From: an uncultured Bacilli bacterium
GTDB lineage: Bacteria; Bacillota_I; Bacilli_A; RF39; UBA660
DNA length: 64,000 nt
Assembly (NCBI GenBank): GCA_934098705.1
Contig: CAKOPC010000001.1
Span: 248,001 to 312,000 of the forward strand
Reading direction: 5' to 3'
In this document: positions 28,562 through 36,996 of the stretch, in pieces
Layout of the letters: each line of letters starts with the position of its first letter
Numbering within the stretch: position 1 is the stretch's first letter
Program-made: the position numbers and the translations under genes
Notes under the pieces: generated by a model
What the model was told of the DNA's origin: nothing
The model's database searches: none
Seen by the model: only the letters and a program-made list of their open reading frames with translations

Positions 28562-30217
28562 TTATCTTCTATTTTTATTCTTTTTCTTACGTTTTTTATT
28601 ATTACCTTTATTTTTATTATTTTCTAATTGTTTTATTTCTTCTTTTCTTTCTATTTCATCCTGTTTTAAATTTTCATTTAATTCTTTTTTAGTTTCTGGT
28701 TTCATTTCAGCTTTTAAAACTGCTATTTTTTCATCAAGAACTTTTTCATTTTCTAAAAGTCTTGTAACCATTACATCATCCATACCAAGTTCTTTATATT
28801 TTTTAACTTGTTTTTCTATAACTTCTTTTTCTTTTTCAAAATCTTCCCAGTTTTTATACTTTTTAAAGTATTCTTTCTTTAAACTAGAAACCTTACCTGC
28901 CAAGAAGATAAGTCCAATAAGGTTTGGTATTGCCATAAGTCCATTAGCAGTATCTGCAAGATTCCAAGCTAAATCAAGAGTTGTAAATGAACCTATAAAT
29001 ATAAAGACAAGCCAAAGTACTCTTATAACATAAACACTTTTTGGTCCAAAAAGATATTCTGCAGATTCTTCACAAACATAACTTGATGATGTAAGACATG
29101 TAAATGAGAAAAGAATTGATGATATAAGTATAAAGTAACTACCAAATCCTCCTGGCATTAAATAATCCGAAGCTTTCATAACAAGTACCGAACCACTATC
29201 ACCACTTGTCCATAAACCAGACATTATAACAATTAAACCAGTTATTGTATTAACAATGATTGTATCCAAAAATACTTCAGTACATCCCCAAATTGCTTGT
29301 TCTACAGGATGATGAGTTTTAGCAGCATTTTCAGTAATAGCAGCAGTACCAAGACCTGCTTCATTAGAATACATACCTCTTGCTAATCCATATTTAATAA
29401 TTTGTCCTACAGATGCTCCTAAAAATCCTCCCATTGCAGCAGCAGGTTTAAAGGCACTTTTAAATACAAGTACAAATACATCAGCTACTTTATCAGCATG
29501 TGAAAGAATTAATACAAGACCACCTAAAACATATAAAATACCCATTATTGGTACAAAATAAGAACTAAACTTACCAAGACGTTTTACACCACCAAAAATT
29601 ATAATACCAACTATAATAACTAAAATTGAAGCAATTAAAACACTAGATACATTAAACTTACTACCAATAACTTCAACTATTGTATTAGTATCAACAACCG
29701 CAGCAATTATAATATAAGAAAAAATTGCCATTAAAGCATAAAAACCTGCTAAAAATTTAGAGTTTAACCCATCTTTTAAATAATACATAGGTCCGCCCTT
29801 TATGACATCTTCACCATTTTTATTCTTATAAACTTTTCTATAAAACATACCAAGAGCAATCTCAGCAAACTTTGTTGCCATACCTAAAAAGGCAGCAACC
29901 CACATCCAAAATAAAGCACCAGGTCCACCACTTGCAATAGCTGTTGCAACACCAGCAATATTACCAGAGCCAACAATAGCTCCAAGAGATATTAAAGCAG
30001 CCTGACCTCTTGATATAACACCCTTTCCACCACTTTTTTTAAATACTTGTCCTATTGTATGCTTAAAGATATATTTAAATTTAGTAAACTGAATAAACCC
30101 AAGTCTTACTGAAAAATAAACACCAACACCTAAAAGTAATACAATTATAGGAACTCCCCAAACAATATTGTTAATAAAATCATTAACATTTGCTATTTTA
30201 TTAATTACATTTTCCAT
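28562..30217 (-). CDS. AGCS-family sodium:alanine symporter
   Basis: 551 residues with about eleven membrane helices and AGCS motifs: GSGNIAGVATAIASGGPGALFWMW, GGPMYYLKDG and EAGLGTAAITENAAKTHHPVEQ. It should import alanine or glycine with Na+. The C-terminal ~100 residues are a charged, Lys/Glu-rich cytoplasmic tail ending in KGNNKKRKKKNKNRR, longer than usual. It heads an operon with serS, murC and the MBL gene; alanine uptake upstream of an alanine-adding ligase makes sense. Confidence 0.93.
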   Translation of the reverse strand: MENVINKIANVNDFINNIVWGVPIIVLLLGVGVYFSVRLGFIQFTKFKYIFKHTIGQVFKKSGGKGVISRGQAALISLGAIVGSGNIAGVATAIASGGPGALFWMWVAAFLGMATKFAEIALGMFYRKVYKNKNGEDVIKGGPMYYLKDGLNSKFLAGFYALMAIFSYIIIAAVVDTNTIVEVIGSKFNVSSVLIASILVIIVGIIIFGGVKRLGKFSSYFVPIMGILYVLGGLVLILSHADKVADVFVLVFKSAFKPAAAMGGFLGASVGQIIKYGLARGMYSNEAGLGTAAITENAAKTHHPVEQAIWGCTEVFLDTIIVNTITGLIVIMSGLWTSGDSGSVLVMKASDYLMPGGFGSYFILISSILFSFTCLTSSSYVCEESAEYLFGPKSVYVIRVLWLVFIFIGSFTTLDLAWNLADTANGLMAIPNLIGLIFLAGKVSSLKKEYFKKYKNWEDFEKEKEVIEKQVKKYKELGMDDVMVTRLLENEKVLDEKIAVLKAEMKPETKKELNENLKQDEIERKEEIKQLENNKNKGNNKKRKKKNKNRR

Positions 30218-30251
30218 AAAAAACTTCCTCTCTTTTTATTAATATAAGTTA

Positions 30252-30280
30252 AGTATATCATTATTTATATAGCAAAGTAA
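30252..30280 (-). promoter_or_regulatory. Promoter of the AGCS-serS-murC operon
   Basis: TTACTT and TATACT with 17 bp spacing and a TG extended -10, about 35 nt upstream of the AGCS start. The -35 is weak. Confidence 0.45.
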
Positions 30281-30308
30281 AGAAAAAAAAGAAGCTTTAT
30301 AAGGCTTC
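30280..30308 (-). terminator. Terminator hairpin left by the spoVS remnant
   Basis: GAAGC and GCTTC arms followed by T8 on the minus strand overlap the remnant's stop codon. The intact spoVS at 32224 has the same kind of hairpin in the same place. Confidence 0.65.
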
Positions 30309-30425
30309 CACAATAAGTTTGATAGCAGTTCTTTCTTTCCCATCAATAGAAATATCAACAAAAACTGGTATACAAACTAAATTTTTACCACTTGGAGCAA
30401 CAAATCCTCTTGTTATTCTTAAAAA
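30297..30425 (-). pseudogene. spoVS: Truncated spoVS duplicate (C-terminal half only)
   Basis: The minus strand encodes ITRGFVAPSGKNLVCIPV, then FVDISIDGKERTAIKLIVEA and a stop. That is a near-copy of the last ~45 residues of the intact SpoVS encoded at 32224-32484. The N-terminal half, start codon and RBS are missing; upstream of ~30425 similarity disappears. This is a decayed second copy of spoVS, with the terminator still in place. The 383-aa surface-protein gene lies between the two copies. Confidence 0.8.
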
Positions 30426-30683
30426 GAAGAGATAACTCTTTCAAAGATAAATAATACCTTTTGTCTTCCACAACTTTCATAAGATTAGAAACACAGTAAA
30501 GTGGCTAGTTTTCTAATTAAAATTATATATTTATATTAAGACACTAACTATTATATTAACTATAAAGTTAGATTATTAGCTGATTTCCCAACATTAAAGG
30601 ATGTCATGATGAAGAATATAAACATAAAGATAATCACTAATATTATAGATAATTATTTCTTCAACTGTATCATTCTTTAATTT
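30426..30683. other. AT-rich spacer without recognisable gene
   Basis: No ORF with an RBS is seen. An imperfect inverted repeat (ATTAGAAA / TTTTCTAAT, about 30484-30516) has no U-tract. The stretch probably holds decayed sequence between the spoVS remnant and the InlB-repeat gene. Confidence 0.5.
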
Positions 30684-31835
30684 TTATGCTATATACGGTT
30701 TTATTATTAAAGATATTTGTTGTTCAGCTTTAGTAGTAGCAGTTACTTTGACATCAGTTGATATTTTGCTAGTATCACCAGTTGATTCTACGATACTGTA
30801 AATGTTATATCCACCAGTTACGGATGTAGCTGTTTTATTTTTGTAATCATTATAAGTGTAATTATATGATGGCTTTACAGCAGCATCTATATCCCAACTA
30901 ACATTTTGATTTGCATTAACAGTGAAGGTTGACTGTCTACCTGTTGCTTCATCATCTTGAGTATAAGTTTGGCCATCGTAAGTTAAGGCTAAATCTTTTT
31001 CATAATAAATGATAGCTGTCGCACTTTTTCCACCAGGTGTTTTTGCAGTTACCGTAATAGTAGCTCCATTAGAACAATTTTTAGGATTAGAAACAACGCT
31101 AATAGCACCGGTATTTTCATTAATAGTCATACAGTTAGTATCACTTAACGAAAAAGTAACTTTCCCACTAGAATTTTCAACTGTTGCAGTAGCTGTTGCT
31201 GTTTTAATACCATTAACATGAAGAGTATCTCTACTTAAGGATAAAGATATTTTTTCTTCTTTTTTAGGTTCAGGTTTAACCTCAGGTATTTTTTCCCACT
31301 TAGCATATAAAGTAGTGTCTTTTTCTAGAATAACATTATTATGTATTGAATTTTCATTTATATCATACCATCCTTTAAAAGTATAACCAGCATATGTAGG
31401 ATCTTTTGGAAGGATAAGTTCAGCACCTTTATTAATAGTAATAGGGTCAACAGCACTACCACCTTTAGAGTCAAAAGTAATAGTAATTGTTTCAACTTTT
31501 CCTTCATAAAGAGCTTTTAGTTTGATTGGCTTATTAATTTTAGTATTAAAATCAAATGGTTTATCTGCTAAGACATCTTCTTTTTCTTTAACACCAACTA
31601 CTTCATACCAAGCAATAAATGATTCTCCTAGATTTTCTTGATCTTTGATATCTTTTTTGTTAATGGTTTGATGATATTTAACTTTAATAATTTCTTCTTT
31701 GGTACCATTATTCAAATCAAAAGTGACATCAAACTTTCGATTGAAAAACCATAGTAAGAAAACAATTATAGCAATTAATATAACAGCAAATATAATAGCA
31801 ATAATTTTTTTCTTATTTTTGTCTATTTTAGACAT
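30684..31835 (-). CDS. Membrane-anchored surface protein with InlB B-repeat (Flg_new)
   Basis: 383 residues. A short cytoplasmic Lys-rich start is followed by one membrane helix (IIAIIFAVILIAIIVFLLWFF). Next come one degenerate and one clear Listeria-Bacteroides repeat, with the signature GYTFKGWYDINENS and TTLYAKWEK. Then a Lys/Pro/Glu linker (EVKPEPKKEEK), a Big_2-like domain (SLSLSRDTLHVNG ... SNGATITVTAKTPGG) and a C-terminal beta domain. The protein faces outward from an N-terminal anchor. There is no LPXTG-like motif. AAAGGAGG precedes the ATG. Confidence 0.8.
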   Translation of the reverse strand: MSKIDKNKKKIIAIIFAVILIAIIVFLLWFFNRKFDVTFDLNNGTKEEIIKVKYHQTINKKDIKDQENLGESFIAWYEVVGVKEKEDVLADKPFDFNTKINKPIKLKALYEGKVETITITFDSKGGSAVDPITINKGAELILPKDPTYAGYTFKGWYDINENSIHNNVILEKDTTLYAKWEKIPEVKPEPKKEEKISLSLSRDTLHVNGIKTATATATVENSSGKVTFSLSDTNCMTINENTGAISVVSNPKNCSNGATITVTAKTPGGKSATAIIYYEKDLALTYDGQTYTQDDEATGRQSTFTVNANQNVSWDIDAAVKPSYNYTYNDYKNKTATSVTGGYNIYSIVESTGDTSKISTDVKVTATTKAEQQISLIIKPYIA

Positions 31836-31856
31836 ATATTATTCCTCCTTTAGTAT

Positions 31857-31885
31857 ATTATACTATAATAATTATAAAAATCCAA
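31857..31885 (-). promoter_or_regulatory. Sigma-A promoter of the InlB-repeat gene
   Basis: TTGGAT and TATAAT with 17 bp spacing on the minus strand, only about 21 nt before the ATG, so the 5' leader is very short. Confidence 0.65.
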
Positions 31886-32206
31886 ATATATTTATAATTT
31901 TTTTAAATGTACACTACAAATAAAAGCTAGTTTACTCGTTTTTTAGTTTGTATTGTAAATAGTGTTAGTGAATAAAAATCACTACTTATCATAAGTTTAC
32001 ATTAATTCATTAGAAATATTATATATATTATTAGAACTATCAAAACCTACTATATAACTATTAGCTTCTAACTTTTTAATTTATTTTCTAACTAATATCA
32101 TTGGATATAAGACTATTAATCACTAGAACATTAAATGATTGAATAAAAAAATTATTTATAATATAGTTGAACGAAAAAGAGGTAGTCCAACTATACCAAA
32201 AGTAAC
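31886..32206. other. Intergenic spacer, about 320 bp
   Basis: No coding frame is supported. An 8-bp inverted repeat (TATAGTTG at 32162-32169, CAACTATA at 32188-32195) of unknown meaning lies near the right end, before the spoVS terminator. Confidence 0.5.
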
Positions 32207-32236
32207 AAAAAAAATAAAAGAAGCTATTTAGCTTCT
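32207..32236 (-). terminator. Intrinsic terminator of spoVS
   Basis: AGAAGCTA and TAGCTTCT form an 8-bp stem across the stop codon, followed on the minus strand by a T-rich run. Confidence 0.75.
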
Positions 32237-32484
32237 ACAATTAACTTAATTGCCGTACGTTCATCCCCATCAATAGAAATATCAACAAAAGCTGGTATAC
32301 AAACTAAATTCTTACCACTTGGAGCAACAAATCCTCTTGCAATAGCTATTCCTTTAATAGCTTGATTTAATGCTCCGGCACCTATTGCCTGTATTTCAAC
32401 ATGTCCATTTGTTCTAAAAACATTTGTTAATGCCCCAGCTACAGAATTTGGGTTTGATTTTGATGAAACTTTTAATGTATCCAT
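32224..32484 (-). CDS. spoVS: Stage V sporulation protein S
   Basis: 86 residues matching SpoVS end to end: DTLKVSSKSNPNSVAGALTN, GAGALNQAIKGIAIARGF, then a Gly/Ser/Lys loop and SIDGDERTAIKLIVEAK. SpoVS is a small Alba-like nucleic-acid-binding protein needed for spore coat and core steps in Bacillus, also found in many non-sporulating Firmicutes. A strong AGGAAA RBS precedes the ATG. A truncated duplicate lies 1.9 kb downstream. Confidence 0.96.
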   Translation of the reverse strand: MDTLKVSSKSNPNSVAGALTNVFRTNGHVEIQAIGAGALNQAIKGIAIARGFVAPSGKNLVCIPAFVDISIDGDERTAIKLIVEAK

Positions 32485-32552
32485 AATTTTTTTCCTTTCT
32501 TAATACATTAAATTATATTAAATAAAAAAACTATTATTACAAAAAAAGTAGC

Positions 32553-33380
32553 TTATTTTAAGCCACTTATAAATTTTATATAATTATCATATCTAGACTT
32601 TAATATAAAAGTTCCAACATCCTTTTTTAAAAGACACTCATCTTCCTTTTCATGTAAACAGTCTTTATAAGGACATTTATAATTTCTAAACTCTCTCATA
32701 GCATTTCTTATATCATATTTACTATATTTAGCTAAGGAGATATCACTAAATCCTGGAGTATCTATAACATAACCATGACAAATATTAACAAGGGATGTAT
32801 ATCTTGTTGTATGTTTGCCTCTTCCTAAAGCCTTTGATACATCCCCAACTTCAAAGTTTAAATTCTTATCAAGTTTATTTAAAAGAGTTGACTTACCAGC
32901 CCCAGTTTGTCCTGTAAATACTGTTGTTTTTCCCCTTAATAAAAGTTTAATTCTTAAAATATTAGTATTATAAAGTACTTTATAACCAATACGTTTATAA
33001 TATTTTAATATTTGTTTTACACTTTTTAAAGTATCTTTACTAACTAAATCCTTCTTAGTTATTATTATTACTGGTTTTATATTATTAAGTTCACATATTA
33101 ATAACTGTTTATCAAGTAAATTAAGGCTAAAATCAGGAGTTTTAAGACTTGTTACAATAAAAGCATTAGTAACATTAGAAACACAAGGTCTATCTAAATT
33201 ATTAAATCTATCTTTAACTTCTGTTATTACTTTATCCTTTTCATTTATTTTAACATAATCTCCAACCTTAGGTTCTATATTTTTATATCTAAAAACTCCT
33301 AAAGCCTTACAAACATATATTTTTTTCCAACAACAAACAAAGTAATCACCACTTACAAGTTTTACAATTCTACCATCCAT
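32553..33380 (-). CDS. rsgA: Ribosome small-subunit GTPase RsgA
   Basis: 275 residues. An OB-fold N-terminus is followed by a circularly permuted GTPase (G4 ITKKD before the P-loop GQTGAGKSTLLN, then DTPGFSD) and a C-terminal zinc finger (CPYKDCLHEKEDEC). It helps late 30S maturation. It begins at the last base of prkC, so the rlmN-prpC-prkC-rsgA order of Bacillus (yloN-yloQ) is kept. Confidence 0.96.
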   Translation of the reverse strand: MDGRIVKLVSGDYFVCCWKKIYVCKALGVFRYKNIEPKVGDYVKINEKDKVITEVKDRFNNLDRPCVSNVTNAFIVTSLKTPDFSLNLLDKQLLICELNNIKPVIIITKKDLVSKDTLKSVKQILKYYKRIGYKVLYNTNILRIKLLLRGKTTVFTGQTGAGKSTLLNKLDKNLNFEVGDVSKALGRGKHTTRYTSLVNICHGYVIDTPGFSDISLAKYSKYDIRNAMREFRNYKCPYKDCLHEKEDECLLKKDVGTFILKSRYDNYIKFISGLK

Positions 33381-35122
33381 TAGTTACCTTCATCTGTTGG
33401 AGGAGTATTATTATTACTGCCACCATTATCTGGTATTGGAATAACTTCCTTTTTCTTAGCAATAACAACTTTTAAAGTAGCACCTTTAGTAATATATGAT
33501 GATGTACCCCTACTTTGTGATATTACAGTACCCTCTTCTACTTCATCTGTTTCTTGATATTCAACCTCCAAAACAATTTCTTTTTTAGAAGCCCATTCTT
33601 TTATCTCATCAACACTCCAGCCCTTGCTTTTTAAATCTGGATATTTTTCAAGTATTTTTGGTATATATAAAGTTATTTCATCACCTTCAGTAAGTTCACT
33701 ATCTTTAGCAACTGACTGTCCTACTATTTCTTGTTCGTTATATGTTTTATCTTTGGTATTTTCAACCTCTTTTTCCTCGATATTTACAACAAGATTATAA
33801 ACCTTTTCAAGCTCTGTTTTAACTTCTATATAATTTTTACCAGTTAAATCTGGAACCTTATAGACAAGTTCTCCAGTTGACACAATAAGTGTAATTTCAG
33901 TACCCTTTTTAACTGTTCTACCAGAAATAGGATTAGTTCTTACAACCTTACCCTTTTCTATATCTTTATTAGCTTCTTCAATAACATTTGCATTTACTGT
34001 AAATCCAAGTTTTTTAAGTTCATTTTCAGCTTCAACAACACTCCATTTACTAACATCAGGTATTTTTACATCAGGAACCTCAGTAAATAAAGGGACAAGG
34101 AAGAAAACTATTGCTAAAATAGCAACTAAAGCAACAAGTATACCCCCAAAAATTATCAATTTTTTATTACTATCATCATCAGTATCTTTTATTTGACTTA
34201 CAATACTATTATCCATATTAGCATTAGTTTTAGAAACAGCAACATCAGCCTCTATTCCCTCATCATATTTTAATTTTCTTTTAGGTTCATTTAACCTTTC
34301 TTTATTTAAACAAGTTAAAAGATCATCATGCATCTCTCTTGCATTATTATATCTATTTTTACTATTTTTAGCTGTTGCCGTTGTAATAATATTTTCAATA
34401 CTTTGTGGTATATCAGGATTAATAGTCCTAATTGGAGTAATAGGCTCCTTTAAATGTTTTAAAGCAATCTCAACAGCATTATCACCCTTAAATGGAAGTT
34501 CCCCAGTTAAAAGTTCAAACATCATAATACCAAGAGAATAAACATCACTTTTTAATGTTGCCCCCTTACCACTTGCTTGTTCTGGTGGGAAATAATGAAC
34601 TGATCCCATAGCAGAATTAGTCTGTGTAAGATGCGTAGCATTAAGAGCCATAGCAATACCAAAATCAGTTATTTTTATTTCGCCATCTTCCTTTATTAAA
34701 ATATTTTGTGGCTTTAAATCCCTATGTATTATTAAACTATCATGAGCAACACTCATTGCACTAGTTATTTGAAGCATTATATCAACAACTTCACTAACCG
34801 TTAAATTACCTCGTTTTTTAAGTAACTGCTTTAAGTTCTTGCCATCAATATATTCCATAACTATATAATAGTTGCCATCATCTTCCCCAACATCATAAAT
34901 TTCAACAATATTAGGATGAGAAAGACTTGAAGCACTTAAAGCTTCCCTTTGGAATCTTCTTACAAACTTCTCATCAGTTGCAAGATCACCTCTTAATACC
35001 TTTATGGCAACATTTCTATCAAGTATTGTATCCTTAGCAAGATAGACATTTGCCATACCACCTTCCCCAATAGTTTTTATAATCTCATAACGGTCATTAA
35101 TCTTTTGACCCTTTACTATCAT
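33380..35122 (-). CDS. prkC: PASTA-domain Ser/Thr protein kinase PrkC
   Basis: 580 residues from the ATG at 35122. The kinase domain (1-~270) has GEGGMANVYLAKD, VAIKVL, HRDLKPQNIL and DFGIAMA, all intact, with a Thr/Ser-rich activation loop. Then a linker, a membrane helix (~335-357), and three PASTA repeats (PDVSKWSVVEAENELKKLGF is the first), ending in a Gly/Asn/Thr tail. It senses peptidoglycan fragments and controls growth or germination. It overlaps the prpC end by 26 bp, the kinase-phosphatase coupling seen in Firmicutes. Confidence 0.96.
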   Translation of the reverse strand: MIVKGQKINDRYEIIKTIGEGGMANVYLAKDTILDRNVAIKVLRGDLATDEKFVRRFQREALSASSLSHPNIVEIYDVGEDDGNYYIVMEYIDGKNLKQLLKKRGNLTVSEVVDIMLQITSAMSVAHDSLIIHRDLKPQNILIKEDGEIKITDFGIAMALNATHLTQTNSAMGSVHYFPPEQASGKGATLKSDVYSLGIMMFELLTGELPFKGDNAVEIALKHLKEPITPIRTINPDIPQSIENIITTATAKNSKNRYNNAREMHDDLLTCLNKERLNEPKRKLKYDEGIEADVAVSKTNANMDNSIVSQIKDTDDDSNKKLIIFGGILVALVAILAIVFFLVPLFTEVPDVKIPDVSKWSVVEAENELKKLGFTVNANVIEEANKDIEKGKVVRTNPISGRTVKKGTEITLIVSTGELVYKVPDLTGKNYIEVKTELEKVYNLVVNIEEKEVENTKDKTYNEQEIVGQSVAKDSELTEGDEITLYIPKILEKYPDLKSKGWSVDEIKEWASKKEIVLEVEYQETDEVEEGTVISQSRGTSSYITKGATLKVVIAKKKEVIPIPDNGGSNNNTPPTDEGN

Positions 35123-35864
35123 ACTTATCAACACCCTTCATATCTAAATAGGCAACTGAAATATTATCATTTCCACCACGATTATTTGCCTTTCTAATAA
35201 GTTTACTAACTCTTCCTTCACAAGAGAGTTCATCATCTGTTAAAACCTTTTCTATACTTTCAAAACTAAGCATATTTGTTAGTCCATCAGAGCATAACAT
35301 AATACCTTCTATCTCTTTATTACAATCAAAAATATCAATATCAATCGGGTCATTTATACCAAGTGCATTCATTAAAATATTTTTTCTTGGATGATTTCTA
35401 GCCTCATCTTCAGTAAGTTCTCCTGCTGTTATAAGAAGATTTACCAAAGTATGATCATGAGTTACTTTATGTAAATTTCTATCCTTTATAACAAACCCAC
35501 TACTATCTCCAATATTACCAAAAAGTATGTAAGATGGATTTACTATAGCTAAAACCAAAGTAGTACCCATACCCTTTGCCTCTTCATGCTCTTCAGTATA
35601 CTTAAATATTAAACTATTTATTTCATGAACGCTTAATTTAATCCACTCAACTGCATCAAGTTTACTAAAGTTACCAAAAGTTTCGCTAAACCTCTTACCT
35701 AAATAACTAATAGCAATAGATGATGCAACTTCTCCTGCCTGATGTCCGCCCATACCATCTGCAACTGCCATAAGATAACTATCACCTTGATTTTTGATAA
35801 TTATAACACTATCTTCATTATGTTCTCTTACAAGCCCTTTATCTGTCAAATAAAATGATTCCAT
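35097..35864 (-). CDS. prpC: PP2C-type protein phosphatase (PrpC/Stp)
   Basis: 255 residues with PP2C metal motifs: REHNEDS, ADGMGGHQAGEVAS, CSDGLTNML and GGNDNISVAYL. It reverses PrkC phosphorylation. It is located one base after rlmN and overlaps prkC. Confidence 0.96.
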   Translation of the reverse strand: MESFYLTDKGLVREHNEDSVIIIKNQGDSYLMAVADGMGGHQAGEVASSIAISYLGKRFSETFGNFSKLDAVEWIKLSVHEINSLIFKYTEEHEEAKGMGTTLVLAIVNPSYILFGNIGDSSGFVIKDRNLHKVTHDHTLVNLLITAGELTEDEARNHPRKNILMNALGINDPIDIDIFDCNKEIEGIMLCSDGLTNMLSFESIEKVLTDDELSCEGRVSKLIRKANNRGGNDNISVAYLDMKGVDKYDSKGSKD

Positions 35865-36884
35865 TTATTCCTCCTTACTGGATCTTAACTGTCCACAAGC
35901 TGCGGATATATTTCCCCCAAATTCACGTCTTATTGTAACATTTATATTATTCTTCTTTAGTATATCATAAAATTTCATAATTTGCGACTTTTTACTTCTT
36001 CTTAATGTAAAATTACTACTCTCATTATAAGGTATAAGATTAACATAACACAAAATACCCTTTAAAAGATTAGCAAGTTCTAAAGCATTACTATCCAAGT
36101 CATTTACACCATCAATTAAAATATATTCAAAAGTAACCCTTCTATTAGTATTTTTTATATAATCTTTTATACAAAAAATTAAATCATTTAAAGGATAAAC
36201 TTTATTAATAGGCATTATCTTACTTCTTAAAGCATCATTTGAACCATGTAAACTAATGGCAAGATTAACCTGATATGGAAGTTTACTAAATTCCCTTATT
36301 TTAGGTATAATACCACAAGTTGAAACGGTAATATGACGACTTCCTAAAGCAAGACCCTTTGGATTATTAATAATGTTTATAAATCTTATAATATTATCAT
36401 AATTATCAAAAGGTTCTCCAATACCCATTATAACAACATGACTAATTCTCTCACCCGTAAGCTTTTCTATTTGTAATATTTGAAGTACAAGTTCATAAGA
36501 TGATAAATTTCTAACCTTTTTTCTTCTACCACTTTCACAAAAAATGCACCCCATATTACAACCAACTTGACTTGAAACACATAAAGAAAGACCATAATTA
36601 TGCCTCATAAGAACAGTTTCAATAAGTTCACCATCACAAAGTTTAAATAAATATTTATTTACATCCTTATCACACTCTTCCTTTACAAGAGAAAGAAAAG
36701 AAATAGAAAAATCATGCTTTAAAGTATCCCTTAAATCTAAACTAAGATTTGTCATCTCATCAAAACTTAAGACTCTCTTAACATATAAAAAATCATATAT
36801 CTGCAAAGCACGATACTTTTTATACCCCTTATTAATTAAATAATCCTCTAATTCATTAAGTGTTAAATCATAAATATTTCTCAT
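35865..36884 (-). CDS. rlmN: 23S rRNA/tRNA (adenine-C2) methyltransferase RlmN
   Basis: 339 residues from the ATG at 36884, after TGAGG. The radical-SAM cluster motif is CNMGCIFC (Cx3Cx2C). Motifs GEPFDNYDN and SLHGSNDALR and the C-terminal FGGNISAACGQL, with the methyl-carrying Cys, are present. It methylates A2503 of 23S rRNA. It starts the prpC-prkC-rsgA operon. Confidence 0.96.
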   Translation of the reverse strand: MRNIYDLTLNELEDYLINKGYKKYRALQIYDFLYVKRVLSFDEMTNLSLDLRDTLKHDFSISFLSLVKEECDKDVNKYLFKLCDGELIETVLMRHNYGLSLCVSSQVGCNMGCIFCESGRRKKVRNLSSYELVLQILQIEKLTGERISHVVIMGIGEPFDNYDNIIRFINIINNPKGLALGSRHITVSTCGIIPKIREFSKLPYQVNLAISLHGSNDALRSKIMPINKVYPLNDLIFCIKDYIKNTNRRVTFEYILIDGVNDLDSNALELANLLKGILCYVNLIPYNESSNFTLRRSKKSQIMKFYDILKKNNINVTIRREFGGNISAACGQLRSSKEE

Positions 36885-36918
36885 AAAAAACCTCAAAATA
36901 ATTATAAAACAAAAATAT

Positions 36919-36962
36919 AAAAAAATCTAGTACATTGTATATATTAACACAACAACTAGACT
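36919..36962 (-). terminator. Intrinsic terminator of surface-protein copy 2
   Basis: TCTAGT and ACTAGA arms followed on the minus strand by T7, between the copy 2 stop and rlmN. Confidence 0.65.
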
Positions 36963-36996
36963 TTAGTGATTTATAGATTGTTTTTTATATTTATTT

